In this document: one piece after another, positions 33,186-46,124 of the stretch
Layout: the number at the start of each line of letters is the position of its first letter
Position numbering within the stretch: position 1 is the first letter of the stretch
Assembly (NCBI RefSeq): GCF_040954835.1
Contig: NC_090703.1
Coordinates: 12,891,001 to 12,955,000, forward strand
Length of the DNA stretch: 64,000 nt
Direction: 5' to 3'
Source of the DNA: Lepisosteus oculatus
Lineage: Eukaryota > Chordata > Actinopteri > Semionotiformes > Lepisosteidae
Notes under the pieces: model-generated
Told to the model about the DNA's origin: nothing
What the model saw: the letters and a program-made list of their open reading frames with translations, nothing else
The model's database searches: none
Program-made: the position numbers and the translations under genes

Positions 33186-36100
33186 CTACAGGTTGAACCT
33201 GCTCTCCACCTCGTCAGCGATCATCTCCCCGATGGCGAGGGAGGAGGTGGCAGCGGGCGAGGGGGCGTTGCGCACGTGGAGAACGCGACTGCCCAGGTCT
33301 CCGATGCCCCCGTCGAACACAAAGTCGTCCACCAGGTTCCCATCACGGTCAAGCGCCTGTGCGCGCACACCCGCAGGACCCCTGGCAAACGAAAAGCACG
33401 ACACCGCGCAGTTACTCAGCAGCCCGGCCTGTTCCAACAGCGACATCTAGGCACATGTTCCGAAACAATAAGAACATTAGAACAGGTACAAACGAGAGGA
33501 GGCCTTTCGCCCTCCTAGCTCGTTTGCTAGCTAGTAGCTGATTGATCTGAGGATCTCATCCAGTTGTATGCTGATTGGCTTCGACAATGTGGCTGGGTAG
33601 CTTGTCCCATACTCCCACAACCCTTTGTGTAAAGAAGTTTCTCCTGTTCTTGAATCTGATTCTTACCCCAAGTAAAGGAAAGCTTAGAAACTGCAAAAAG
33701 AATCAAAGTGGCTTCAAAGTTTGAAACCTTTACTCACAAAACTTTCTTTCTGCTTTGTCCTAATCCTAAAGTTGGAATTTACAAATGCATAGAAGGTATA
33801 ATTTTTTATTTAACCATGACTCAATAAGTCAATCTTATTATGTAACTGAAAAAAATCATGCTAACATGGAGACATAAAACACAATATTAGACCTAGCAAA
33901 AGCATGCAATAAAAATGATATTTGTTTTCTGGATAGGTGATTAAATTAAATTTTCTAAAGCTGGAAGATCCTCACCTGAGAACATCATTAGCAGTCAACT
34001 CTGGGATATATTTTTGCAGCATTTTCACCTGCGCACTGACAAAAACTCCTCTGTACATTTCCCCCAGTCCATATGCTATATTCCTGAACACCAGTTTCCA
34101 TAAGCCCCTGAAAGAGAGAGAATACCTAAAAATACATTTCTCCACCTCCGATGTGCTGGAGTCAATTTCAGACTTTCTTTGCTGGAGTTGCTGGAGGATC
34201 AGCCTCCAGTTCTCCAACTCTGAACAGTTAGTGATGAGGAATGTTGAGACCATATTCTTCCATGTTGTTTCATAGTGAGCTGCAAAGAGTTTATCTCCAG
34301 AAAAAAAATGAACTATCCCATTATTTTTATTAAATATAAAGCCAACCTGCATTCACTGTTTATTCACACAATAAACGTAACAGTTGATTGACCCTTTTCT
34401 AAGTAAACCACATGACTCTGGTAAACCTTGCTGGAGACTTCATTATTGCAGTAAATAGAGAAAGATAGACGAAATTAACAGGTTAACCTCGTCTCTCCCT
34501 CAGTTTCCTAAGGACAGCAACAGGCCTTTGCTCTTGAAAATGAGCAAAATTTCCATACAAAAACATACATTCATGATTGGTCAGTAGCAGTTGGTTACCA
34601 TGTAAGGTGTAAACAAGGTCAGAAAGTTAGGCAGTTAGGTCAGCCTTGGACAATTAACCAAGACCCCTAATTAGCCAAGACCCTGGTCCCTTTCATGTGA
34701 CTGAATCAAGTGTAGGATACATGAGTTACACCCCCACTCAAAAGAAAAGACCGTGGAGAAACTTAAGCCAGCTGGGAATGTACAAAACAGTACAACACTT
34801 CTTGAGGGCCTAAGTGTTATCTCCTAACAGACATAGGTCCCTTCAGAGTATAACAACTATCTATTCTGTATGTGATTAAATACAACCCTATTTTTCTAAA
34901 TGGTGCACAGGGAGAGCAATACCGTTAGCGAAGCTGCTGCTGGTACCTGAAGCTGACTGCGTCAGCAAAGTCCTGGGTGTTGAAGTCGTAGATTCGGTAG
35001 CCCTCTCGTTTGAAGGCAAGAACAGCGTTGGGCCCAAGCCAGACACTGCCGTCCATCCGCGGGGTGAAGTGGACCCCCAGGAAGGGGAACCGGGGGTCCG
35101 GGACCTGTACACACAATGCCGGGGCAGACTAAGCTGGGACCACAGCCACTTTGAGATCAGCTAAAAGAGGAGTTTGTGGAAGTAAGACAATAAATTTACC
35201 CCCACAGAGCCCGCCCGTGAGGCAATGCTCAGTACATGCTACAGAGATGGCAATCGCTAGATAAGCAAGCTGGCCAGCTGTTATAGAGTTGTGCTCAACG
35301 GTATGTAACTCAGCTGCTGCCAGGTGTCAGCAGGGCTAGATGAGCTGGTCATCCATTAAACCAGACGTGAACACTGGACTCACCGGGTAGATGTTGCCTT
35401 TGACAAGGTAGTGCTTCTCGGGCTTGAGGACCAGGTAGTCCCCCCGGAAGGGGACGATGCGGGGCTCGGGGCTGCAGCCGGAGATCTGGGAGAGCCGATC
35501 GGAGTACAGGCCTCCGCAGGTCAGCACATAGCGGCACTGCACCTCTTCTCCCTGTGGCCACAACGCAGGGGGACAGCGGGCTTAGGAAAGAGCTGGAGCG
35601 AAGAGAAGCAGCACCGCAAAGCAAACCGCCACTGCCCAGAACAGGAGCACTAAAGAGGGCTCACCCTCCTACGACACACCACCTTCAGATGAAGGCCGAG
35701 GGAAAGGGGGCTTACCTTTGAACTTCTGATGGCAATAGGATACTTCATTCCTGAAATATTCAAGAATTATCCACTGTAACCTTTTACAAGAATAGTTTTT
35801 TTAAAACCTAAAAGCCTTGTCCAGTTTTCAGTACTGTCTAATCTAGTGACCACTGCTGAAACAGAACTAAAATGCTGTTCGGAGCGGTTATTAATAAATA
35901 AGAAACTCATTGCACTTTGTAAAAATAAGATGCTTAAATTCTAAAAAAGCTCACAGGAAATTTCAGATACCTTCAATACTGCCAGCAGGACTCTCCGTCA
36001 CCGTGGCAATGTCTGCTGCCTCGAACTCGGTAACTACGGCACCACCCATTTCCTGGAAGTCCTTGGCATAGCTCAGTGCCATCAGTCGCCAGTCAACAAT

Positions 36101-39100
36101 GCCAGTGTAGGGCGAGTCCAGAGCCATAAGACCCTGAGCAGCAGACCAAACACACTTCACCGATAATTGACACGTTCATGAGAATTCAATTCATTCAAGA
36201 ACTACCTGGGATGACACTGGGCTGCATTACTTAACAATAAATCAAAAGGCGATCATAAAATTGTATTTCAAACCAACAAGTACAAAAAGGACCCACCTTA
36301 AACAACAAACGTTTAACTTAACAATAACAAATACTTCAGGACAACAACAAAAAAGGATTTATGGGTCTTCCATAGCAATCAATGGTGTTTCACGGAGAAA
36401 TGCCCTTCATGTGATTTACACTAACAGAGGCCAGGCATGCTGCTCTCTTACCCTGCAGTAGGGCTCCCTCTCGCGAATTTCCTTGGCGTCAATCAGCCTG
36501 AGGTCACGCACGTTGTTCTGCTGGCCGCGTTCATACAGAGCCTGCAGGCGTGGGATCTCCTCCTGCTCCACTGCCACAATCAGCTGCCAGCAGGGCAAGA
36601 GCAGTCAGTGCAACACTACTTGGGAAAGACGGAACTTCACAAAGATTCCATCTCTCCCCGTGTCAGTTCTATGACAGATGAGGTAAAAGATTCTTCTTTT
36701 ACGATAGTAATGGAAACACACAGAATTACATGGCTTTTCACCGACGTACACATGCCATGAGCTCGACAGAAACATGGCAAGTTCTATACTCTGAAATAGT
36801 CATAGGAAACCACAACATTAAGAAACCAGGACAATTATGAAGTTCAAGTTTGCAGGCATTTTCCCCATTACAAATTTATGCAAGCATGACTCGACTATAT
36901 ACTTCAGTTACTTCATTTGATTAAGCAGGCAAAAAATTTGATCTATCCTTAGATGTTTTCTATATTTACCACCATTTATAAGGCAAGGACTGAACAAGAC
37001 CCCTTTAGAAGGACACTGTATTAAAGGGAGAGGTTTTTGCTGATACAGCTACCTAGAACCACTGTATTAAAGGATGCTTCGACATCTAGAAAAGCATCAG
37101 TTCTCTTAATAATCCTGTTGTTTACTCAGGCCTGGAACTCATCCTACAGCATGAGGAGTCCTTTAACAATTCACAGCATGAACAGACAACCTGAACTCGT
37201 TCTCTTTGGACCGTAGACTAAATCCATCCAGCACACCAACCTTGCAAACTCAGTGTTTTTCAGGAAAACCTACAGGCTTACAGAATGTTGAAATACGCTT
37301 TCCTGTTTCATAATTTAGATCTGAGCATTCAAATGTTGCAAGGGGTAGGTGGAACTGGTGTACGAGGAGTTGTACATCAGCACTGAATCAAATCCTTCCT
37401 TTTAAATTCTGAAGAACATTCAGCACTAACAAAAGCAAAGACAGATAATACCTTGCAGCATTCAACAGCTCTTCCCCTATCACACGTTATACCCTCCCCC
37501 AGTCTGGTGCCCACCTTGCCACACTGCCTGTAGGGCACGCCCTTCTTTTCACAGTATTCATACGTCAAAGTAGCGCCTCGCACACAAAGCTTAGCCTTCA
37601 GAGACCCCGGCTTGTAGTAAATCCCACTGTGGATCACCCCACTGTTGTGTCCACTCTGGTGAAATGCTGAAAGACATGAGAAAACAGTGAACCTGCAAAA
37701 CACTCGTGTCGGAATTTTGGCTACAATACGGCATATTTTGTACCCAAAACATGAATGCTAGAAGCTACATGGTTTGTTTTCAGAGTAAACAGCACTCCTG
37801 TGATTCAGCTGTATCTGGTATAACTAGAACAGAACGATCTTCTATCACAGTGATAACAGAGTATTTGGTGAAATGGACGTGACCATTTGAAAACATTTCC
37901 TCTTCCCTTTGGGCAGTGACAGTACATGCCAGCAGACGCCATGCCAGTTCAGTGGAACCATCATCTGTGCCCATGATGGGACTGTTTGTGTGGAAGGCCT
38001 GTGTGTATTTGTTCAGCGTCTCCTGTCTTCGCCCACAGGAGAGTGCACCCCAGCACACACGCACGGCATCCCAGTTCTCCACAGCGCAAAGCTGTCACAA
38101 AACAGCTATTTAAACAATCCGACTATAGAACATACCCCCCCCCCCGACACCGTGCCCCCAGGCTCCCCTCCAACCCCGAGAGCAGCACCGCGGGCAGAGA
38201 GTGGACGCCCTATCCCAGTAACTCTGCAAGGCACTCTACCCAGTTCCTTCTCCTTCTCCAGGACGACGAAGCTCAGAGCGGGGTGCCTCAGGATGAGCTC
38301 CCGCGCGGTGGCCAGCCCCACAATGCCACCTCCAACCACCGCCACGTCACAGGTCCTGCAACACACGGAAACCAGCACTGAGAAGCTGGGCCTTCGCTGT
38401 TCACCTGCTGTCAGCATGTTTCGGAGGAATATTACAGTTTTCTGAAAGCCAGCGGCATCTTTGGAATTTTATCTCTTTAGCACAAGCAGAAATGATGTCG
38501 GCTTAACACCTGGGAATGAATTAGCTGTCAACCCTGTTTCAGACTGAAGAAAAAAAAAAGTATGGTGCTTAACTCATTCTTATTGCCTGTTAACAGAACA
38601 GAACCCTTTTATTATTCTCAATGACTCATTTACTTAATCCTTCCACCTGAAGTGCCAAGAGGAGACAATGAAAAATCACCAATATTTTCCCCAACAGTGC
38701 TTTTTCATAAAGGTACTAAAGCCCGTGTTAATTCAGAACTTCCTCCCAATCACAAATTCCTGGAACGTCATTTGATGGTGGCTTTCTCTTTATGAGAAAC
38801 ATCTGATGTCAACTTAATAGAAGGAACATAAGAAAAGATACAGACAAGAGGAGACCATTTAATAAGTCAGTAGTTAACTGATACCCTGCTGGTTGTTGAA
38901 AGAACCCAGGGTAACAGTTTCAACAACATAACAACATGGCTGGGCAGCAGCTTGTTCCCTACTACCACATCTCTTTGGGTAAAGGGAAAGCCTCCCACAC
39001 TATGCACTATCGTATGGTTTTCAATTGTGTCCTCTGGTTTACGTTTCACTATAGACTCTGAATATGTTTGCAGATAACAGCCATCAGTGGCTTTCACCAT

Positions 39101-41501
39101 TCGACAAATACTGTTAGAGGCCAGTCATAATTCTTTGCTTTGCAAATTGAAAATAAATGAAAAGATCCTAGAAAACAGTCAGGAATCTAAGGAGACCACA
39201 TGCATTTCTTTTAGCGATCCCCATTTTTCACACAGCAACAATAAATGAATGTGGCAACAGATCTGCCTGCATAACGTGAGTGTTTGCAATTACACCAGTT
39301 TCTTAAGGTTGCTTAAACGTTGCAATAGATTTAGTTCTCATGGCTCAAAGGCTATCTAATACCTTTTACAACGCCAATCATTATCTTTAAAGAAAGAACC
39401 TTTTCTTTCCAGTACAGATAAGTATACTGCATTCTTTTCCTTTAAGCAGTCACAACATTATAGGTCTACATATTGTTGTACTGTGTTAAACACAGCACTA
39501 TTTAACAATGTTTTCTTTTACCTATTCATGTTACACCTAAGCTTAATGGCCAGTTTCACCAAGAGTTATATTTCAAACAAGCAGCTTAAGACCTAATCTC
39601 TGCATTGGTGGAGACAAATACAGCTCCCATTTCCTCTAGTAATTACCATGTGCCAACTGAACATGATGCGTTGACCCTGAGAGTGACAAGACAATCCAGT
39701 TTTCTCCAAGTATTTATTTGACTTACCTCGAACTGAGCAGTTTCAGTAGTTGGATACTAGTGAGCACCAAAATATATGACAGATCTTTCTAAAATTGTAC
39801 AATTCAACCACATAATCCTTTGATTATATAATGACATCCTTTTAGCTTTCAAGTGTTCCGACTGAGAAATAGTTGAAATTCTGGATAATCCAATCAGCAC
39901 GTACAGATTCACTTATAGATGGAATAACTAGAATACACTGATTAAAACTTAAACACCCGAGTTAAGAAAGTCATTAGAACACCAGGAGCTTAATGTAAAA
40001 TGACCACATGCTATATATTATATGGTCTACCATAAAAATAGATGTGTTAAAGTCTGTATAAGAGAGACATGATTGGGGATTGGGGATTTATGACCAGCAG
40101 CCATATCACCCTGCAACTCACAACTGGCAACACACTGAAGCTCAGCAGGTGTGAGCCTGATTAGTACCTGGATGGGAGACCTCCTGGAAAAAACTAAGGT
40201 TGCTGCTGGAAGAGGTGTTAGTGGGGCCAGCAGGGGGTGCTCACCCTGCGGTCCATGTTGGTCCTAATGCCCCAGTATAGTGACGGGGACACTATACTGT
40301 AAACACTGATAGCTGATGTGTGGTGAGCGTTCTGGCGCACTATGGCTGCTGTCGCATCATCCAGGTGGATGCTGCACATTGGGGGTTGTGGAGGGGATTC
40401 CCCATTACCTGTAAAGTGCTTTGAGTGGAGTGTCCAGAAAAGCACTATATAAGTGTAAGCAATTATTATTATTTACTTGAAATCACTTAAGTTACCTCCC
40501 TTACAGGCTGACCGGATACCTGATTGTCCTAGCAATGGTCATCATTGACAGGAATCAACAAGTGGAGAATACCTTCAAATTCCAGGATGTGGCCACATAC
40601 TACACACAATGAGTAGCAGATTTTAGTTTTATAAAGACAGTAACTCTATGTAACGGCTCTACATTAAAAAAATAGTACTTTATTATACTAAATAATACAT
40701 GCAGTATAATTACTACCCAAGGAGTTATTATGTCGTTACATCACATTGTGCCACAGCCAAAATATTAAATCACTGTGGATATACAGTAAGCGACCAACTG
40801 CCCTAATGATCCAAGACAAATTAATCTGGAAACCCTGGGTTCTGTTTTTATTATTAATTTATTATTCAGCAAAGTAAGTGAGTAAGGATTAGATTCCCTG
40901 TCCTGAACTTTAAACACGGAACGAATCTCAGTAAACAAGCGGGCTTATCAGACAATCAAAGATCTTATCCCTAGTGACCCTGAAATGTACGTTTCAACGA
41001 GAGTAGGACAATACAAAACTGAACTTTCACCTTGGCTTGAAGCCAGAATGAAGGTAGCCCACTGCTTACTAAACCTGTTATAGTAACGTGGGGCACTTCA
41101 CATCCAGTTCCTCCATTTTCTACTATCACCTGTTTGTCTGCCTTTACATGTGCTAACGTCTCGGTCCAACCGTGCATAAATACTGTCGTCTTTAATTAGT
41201 GTAATGAAAGTCATAGTCACGGAAAAAAAAACCCTGCAAAAAGCACAACTTAGAACTTTCCCTTTAGAACAAAACAGAAAATAACGTGCCTGCACATATA
41301 TTTCTAGAACCAGGATAGTTGCCTTGACACTGCGTTATATAACCCAATCCTATATTATCCACGGCAGTACAACCGTAAAATGGCAAAGTCTCACCTGTGC
41401 TTGTGTCTGATACTGCTGTATATAATGCTCTTCGCCGACTTGTTTCCATGTCTTGCAAGCAGTGCTACAACGGAGGCGAGGCTGCTTCCAGATCGAATCA
41501 T
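33186..41501 (-). CDS. l2hgdh: L2HGDH, L-2-hydroxyglutarate dehydrogenase, mitochondrial, complete
   Basis: FAD enzyme of mitochondria that oxidises L-2-hydroxyglutarate to 2-oxoglutarate; human loss causes L-2-hydroxyglutaric aciduria. Ten coding exons: 41501-41395, 38355-38240, 37666-37515, 36583-36452, 36133-35971, 35750-35716, 35551-35384, 35104-34947, 34107-33976, 33381-33186. All are GT-AG and phases agree, giving 452 aa (human 463). Exon 1 encodes a 35-residue leader rich in Ser, Arg, Lys and Ala with no acidic residue, a typical mitochondrial presequence. Exon 2 carries the FAD-binding [17 protein letters not shown], ending in VVLEKEKEL. Then come [73 protein letters not shown] and [20 protein letters not shown]. 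The 35-bp sixth exon ([11 protein letters not shown]) is easily missed. Divergent with DMAC2L. Confidence 0.97.
33457..33665 (+). repeat. Interspersed repeat 'R'
   Basis: This copy lies just upstream of L2HGDH exon 10, in intron 9. Its blocks, 'acaaacgagaggaggccttt', 'agctgattgatctgaggatc', 'ttgtcccatactcccacaac' and 'gtgtaaagaagtttctcctg', recur at 57712-57930 and more loosely at 38822-39110. Confidence 0.75.
38822..39110 (+). repeat. Interspersed repeat 'R', diverged
   Basis: It shows the family order 'acataagaaaagatacagac', 'aagaggagaccatt', 'gttgaaagaacccagggtaa', 'caacatggctgggcagc', 'cttgttccctactaccaca' and 'tttgggtaaag'. It extends further 3' than the other copies. Confidence 0.7.
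40095..40473 (+). mobile_element. 5S-rRNA-derived SINE, internally deleted, (ATT)n tail
   Basis: The head, about 40095-40205, aligns to 5S rRNA nearly end to end: 'gcagccatatcaccctg', 'gaagctcagcaggtgtgagc', 'ctgattagtacctggatggg' and 'agacctcctgg'. The body is shorter than in the minus-strand copy at 58845-59412. The tail, 'gtgctttgagtggagtgtcc' to 'aagtgtaagcaattatta', is shared with the tRNA-headed element at 8720-8998. Confidence 0.88.
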
Positions 41502-41700
41502 TATTTAACCTGGTGAATGCTTAGCTTTCACCGTCTCACCCGAAAGCACTACAGCAAAAAGCCAGGAGGTTCTTCGGGTTCGTTCAGCTGCCTTTTGAAA
41601 ACAGAACACGCGTCTCCGCCCTCTGACCTCTCACACGAGCAAAACACTGTCTCGGCCAATAGCTGATGGTTATGATGACGCAAATGGGGTTAAAGGTCAC
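41502..41700. promoter_or_regulatory. Divergent promoter of L2HGDH and DMAC2L
   Basis: The L2HGDH start codon (41501) and the probable DMAC2L 5'UTR exon (donor at 41754) face away from each other within about 250 bp. Visible sites are CCAAT at 41656-41660, a CRE/ATF-like TGACGCAA at 41676-41683 and a DR1-type GGGTTAAAGGTCA at 41687-41699, which contains the ERR-type extended half-site TAAAGGTCA. There is no TATA box. Both genes encode mitochondrial proteins, so shared control is plausible. Confidence 0.65.
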
Positions 41701-41753
41701 ATTACAACGTGGTCTCTGTAAATATCGTCCGTTGGCCTGGGGAAGAAGAGAAG
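41600..41753 (+). other. Probable DMAC2L non-coding exon 1
   Basis: The DMAC2L start codon lies in an exon that begins with a splice acceptor (tttcag, exon from 43015), so an upstream 5'UTR exon is needed. A strong donor, AAG|GTGAGT, at 41751-41759 sits just downstream of the divergent promoter. The left boundary is only a guess. Confidence 0.5.
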
Positions 41754-42699
41754 GTGAGTGTTATACTTGTTTGTTGACAGTACAGAGCGCACAAGTTAGT
41801 GACATATTAAAAGGTCGAATGTTTAATTTCCTTGTTTTTCTTCCATTAAAAGATTCATTTACAATGCTAGAAAGTGTGGGTCGGATTAAAGTTGCATCAT
41901 GATGTTCTAGCTAAAATAACTGACGAAGGTTCAATCTACAATCGGTATTTACCCTATAAAGTGAAAGTAAACGATATTTGAAGGAATTAATATTTACTGG
42001 ATCTAATACACGACGTCTTTAATATGATAGTAATGGCGAGATACGCTGTTACAAACCGTGAAGAAGGTTTTAGGTTAAGTACGAAAATAGCAATAGTATT
42101 TAGAATATAAATGATATGACTATAATGAAATAACTATGCCAGTCATAATATTTTGCGATAGCTGCAATTAATAAGCACCTTTCAAGCGTTGTCCCTTACG
42201 CCAGTACATTATTTACAACGTGACGAAAAGAAAAAGATGTAAATTCCAATTTCAGTATTAAACTTCCTTTCGCATACAGTATTACAACAGAGTCTGCGTC
42301 CGACTTCAACGAGACAAATGCCGTTTGCAGAGTTTTGCGTGTAGTTAGCAAAACATAAACACTCAGAATAAGGTAACCGCTGAGCGTTACAGTACAAACG
42401 TTCCCCCACCGCCCAAAGTTGCTTAGATTATTCTTCCATCTGCAAACAGTGTACAGTTTGCTAATGATAAAAAAATATATAATTTTGTAAGAACTCTTAA
42501 ACCATAATTGCTTTAAAAATTAGCATATTTAGTTGGTGATAACAAAAAAACAAACAAACAGCAGGGTACAGGACAGAAGGAATATATACCATAATGAACA
42601 ACTATTTACAGTATACAGTACATCATCAACTCCTTTCACATCTTCAGGGGTCTGTAACTGTTTCATGTTCTCTTTCTTTTTCTTTTCCGGTTTACAACT

Positions 42700-42992
42700 G
42701 TATTTTGTGCAATATATGCCAGGGACCTGTGCAATACATTTACATCTATATTTCTATCTATATCTATATTGACATCTATATTTATATTCATATGTGTGAT
42801 ACGATTTTTCTGTGTACTGTTCTGTTCTAGTCTGTTCTTTGTGTGTCCGGACTGTGAGTAACTCTTGTATTGTATTGTATGTATTGTACTATTATTATAT
42901 AATTTGTTACACTGTGGCTGTGTTGTCTGTGTTAAGCTGCTGTTGCACTGCAATTTCCCTCACAGGATCAATAAAGTATCTATCTATCTATG
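42700..42992 (+). mobile_element. Non-LTR LINE 3' end with TATC tail, plus TATC-like microsatellite
   Basis: The 3' end 'gttgcactgcaatttccctc', 'acaggatcaataaagtatct' and (ATCT)n is a common fish LINE terminus. A degenerate TATC/TATA microsatellite lies at about 42738-42795. It sits in DMAC2L intron 1, ending about 20 bp before the exon 2 acceptor. Confidence 0.75.
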
Positions 42993-43023
42993 ATAAAAGT
43001 TGCACTGTTTTCAGGGTGACGCT

Positions 43024-45864
43024 ATGCAGCTCTTGGCCCAGACAGGCCAGCGGTGTCTTGCTTTATGGAAGACACCTTGTCTGAGTAGCAGCCGGCAGTT
43101 CTGGGGATGGCTGAATGCCGTGTTTAACAAGTAAGCACCAGCTGGCCTCCTGCATTCTTTTCTGTACTAAACACACGCATTCACACAATGCCTGACACAC
43201 CCACCTCATTCTTTAGAATCTGGAGTCCCTTTGTCTAAAAATTGAATCACAACAGTTAACAGCAACCTATTTGTGTCCTCTCTACTTATCTGTAAGCTTA
43301 AAAGCTCATTTATGTATACAAAATACACATCTGCCCACATCAGGATAAACATACTTAAAATATACATATACATTCCAGTGTACCTCCATATAATTGTAGG
43401 GAATATTGGAAATAATTAGTCTATAGGCCTGTGCCGGATCTGTTTTTAAACACTGACACATGATTTGAAATGAGAATGTGTTACCTGGGAGTTGAGATTG
43501 TCTATTTACCCAGTGCTTAATGTCTTAGCTCTTATGGGTAAAACTCTTCTACTGTAGGTAGTATCCTATGAAGCTAGATCCTATTGTCTTTTGTGCACTG
43601 TCAAAGGGCCTGAGGTGGCAAATTGGATGAGTGTGTGTGATTGAGGGCAGTGGGGTGAGGAAGTATTGCTTGGGCTGCATACAAATATTTTCTTGGCTTT
43701 ATCTTATTTTGGAGGAAAAGAAGTACTCACATAAAACACGAGAATACACAGTTACAAAGCTGCTCCAATAACTATTATGGAATAAACTACCTGAAGGCAA
43801 TTTTCATACTAGCCACTAGATGCCACTCGAGTTTCAAGATACACATGTAGAATATAATTAGTACTGAGTTCAATATGCATGAAGTGAGTGATCTCTCATG
43901 TATCTACATAAAACACTGCTGCCATTAAAATCCTCACGAAGCTCTTCAGCGTTTTGTCGACTTCCCCGCAGGGTGGATTATGAGAGGATCAAGGCGTTGG
44001 GTCCTGACCGTGCAGCCTCCGAGTGGCTCCTGCGCTGTGGGGCAAAAGTGCGCTACCAGGGCTTCGATCGCTGGCAGCACGACTACAATGCCCTGCCCAC
44101 TGGCCCTCTGGGCAAATTCAAGATCCAGGCCATCGACGCGACAGAGTCCTGCATCATGTATCGAGGATTTGACCACCTGGGTGAGGGATGCGTGCGTGCA
44201 GGGAGCACAGACTCCAGCACCACCTACGGCACATTCCACACGGTCACGTTCTCGGGTACAAGGCATAGGCACAAATGCACTTGCAAAACTCTCTTCAGAT
44301 GGTTTTAAGGTTGTATTCACCTATGTTCGGGCAAGACCTGCTAATTGCACCTCATGCTATAGTTTCAATTAATCTCACCTGCTAATTTTCTCTTTAGCAC
44401 CTTTAAAACTGTCTCCTTAAAAGGTCCAGAAGACCACAAAAAGGTGAGTTTAAAAGAGCTGAAATGAAGTCAGTTGGCAGAGCTGTGATTATCAGGTGTC
44501 ACCTGGCTGAATAGTGACAAATACAAATTTAAAACTGAAGAGCACTGGCAAATGTACAGTGTTCTAAAATGTCTCAAGCTACAGCCTTCTTCTTTAAACA
44601 TTCTCTTCATGGATTAATAGATCCATCACTAAAATGCCTGTTGTAAATTGAACAGGCCTAATTTCCTGTGCTGTAAGTGACTGAGCTTTAAAATGTATAC
44701 TCACTGGTGTCAAGCTTCGAGCTAGCAAGTGAAAGTGGAGGACTCGAGCCGTGTAAATCTAGCCGAGGCTGTTTACTTGCGTATTACGTAAGTGAAGATA
44801 AAGTTTTCAGCTGCCCTTCGGAGAGAAGTCGGGTATTCGGTTGACAGTGAAAGTGAGCCAGTCTATTGAGCCTGTCACAGCGTGCAAGACCATAGAGCTA
44901 CATTTCAGAGGAAAGGACTTGCTGTATATAAAGCACACACTTTTAAACAAAGGAAGAAGACTTTGCTGCATGTTAACCTTTTGGAATCTTGTTAAAAAAT
45001 ATTGACAGTCTGGTTGTCATATACAAGACGATGAAAGCAAAGTAATACGAATTATAATATTACTGGACTTGGTGTTGCATGTGCAGTCACATAACGTACC
45101 CATCCTTGTGTGTCGTATTTGTAGTCAATGTGGATATGAACAGTTTTCTGGAATAATTTGCAGAATAATTTTAACCACCTGTTTTATTTCTAGATGGTCT
45201 AAAACATCTTGAAGAGATTAAGTTCCACAAGTGTATCTACATAGAGGATGTGTGTTTGGAGAGACTGAGCCGAATCGAGAACCTTCAGGCCAGTCTGAGG
45301 TGCGTGGAGGTGGTGTCATGTGGCAATGTGACTGACAGGGGCATCATTGCCCTGCATCACCTCAGGTAGGCACATGTGTCAAGGAAGGTACCAACTCTTT
45401 CCTCTGGTTTCATTTGCCAGCTTCAGCCGTGGTTTCTATTAACCTAATAAAAAGAGAACGTGAGGCTTTTTGTCTCAAGTTAAATTTAAGCCAACTATCA
45501 GTCTAATGAAGGACAAGTAAGTCATTCAGACACGCCACAGTAAAAAAACCAATTTAGACAATTAGTATAATTAAATTAAGAAACAACAAAGGTTGATTAC
45601 AAAGATTTTTTGGGGGGGGGGGTTGTCAATTTCAAACAAAGGCATTCATAATTTAAATGTGTGCAAGAGACCTTTCAGGCCCTAATGTGTGTATATTCCA
45701 ATTACAGTTTTTATTCTGCAATGAAAAATAAACATGTTGTTTACAACAGGAATCTGGAACGTCTGTTTCTCAGCGACCTACCTGGAATGAAGGAGAAAGA
45801 TAAGACAGTTCAAACTCTGCTGACAGCTCTACCTAACCTTGCCATTGAGCTAGACTTAGACTAA
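43024..45864 (+). CDS. dmac2l: DMAC2L (ATP5S), ATP synthase coupling factor B, complete
   Basis: Mitochondrial factor B, a small leucine-rich-repeat-like protein on the matrix side of the inner membrane, linked to ATP synthase coupling. Coding exons are 43024-43130, 43972-44180, 45194-45365 and 45750-45864, all GT-AG with matching phases, giving 200 aa. The first ~25 residues are Gln/Leu/Arg-rich without acidic residues and look like an import signal. Recognisable family blocks follow: FWGWLNAVFN, GPDRAASEWLLRCGAKVRY, LPTGPLGKFKIQAIDATESC, VVSCGNVTDRGIIALHHLRN and LFLSDLPGM. The human CKC pair is HKC here (see findings). The start at 43024 is the first ATG of its exon. The last exon lies tail-to-tail with CDKL1. 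Confidence 0.96.
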
Positions 45865-46115
45865 TAGCTAAGCTACACTATACAAAAAGGTTGTACAGAC
45901 TGTAACATGGCAGAACACAACTATAGGGACTGTATGGGATCCAGCATGGACATGAATGCAGAGCAACTGCAAATGGGAGCATACTGTACAACCACTGGAT
46001 TCATGTGGAGTTTTGGCCAAGCAAAGCAATTGAAAGCTCTAATTTCTTCCATTGATGGTGGACCCTGTGAAGCACTCTGAAATAATGAAAGGTAAAATAA
46101 GCCTTTTAACATCAC

Positions 46116-46124
46116 TTTATTAAA
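46116..46124. terminator. Overlapping poly(A) signals for convergent genes
   Basis: TTTATTAAA gives ATTAAA on the plus strand (46119-46124, about 255 bp after the DMAC2L stop) and AATAAA on the minus strand (46121-46116, about 1.3 kb after the CDKL1 stop). A second minus-strand AATAAA lies at about 46160. Both transcripts may therefore end in the same small interval. Confidence 0.4.

Larger units (their letters stand above)
38356..41394 (-). other. L2HGDH intron 1
   Basis: This 3-kb intron separates the presequence exon from the FAD-binding exon. It holds an R repeat at 38822-39110 and a 5S-headed SINE at 40095-40473. I recognise nothing else in it. Confidence 0.8.

Noticed and set aside
37909..38445. 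178-codon plus-strand frame
   Set aside because: It lies antisense to L2HGDH exon 2, whose minus-strand protein match is unambiguous.
43946..44320. 124-codon minus-strand frame
   Set aside because: It is the antisense shadow of DMAC2L exon 3 (43972-44180).
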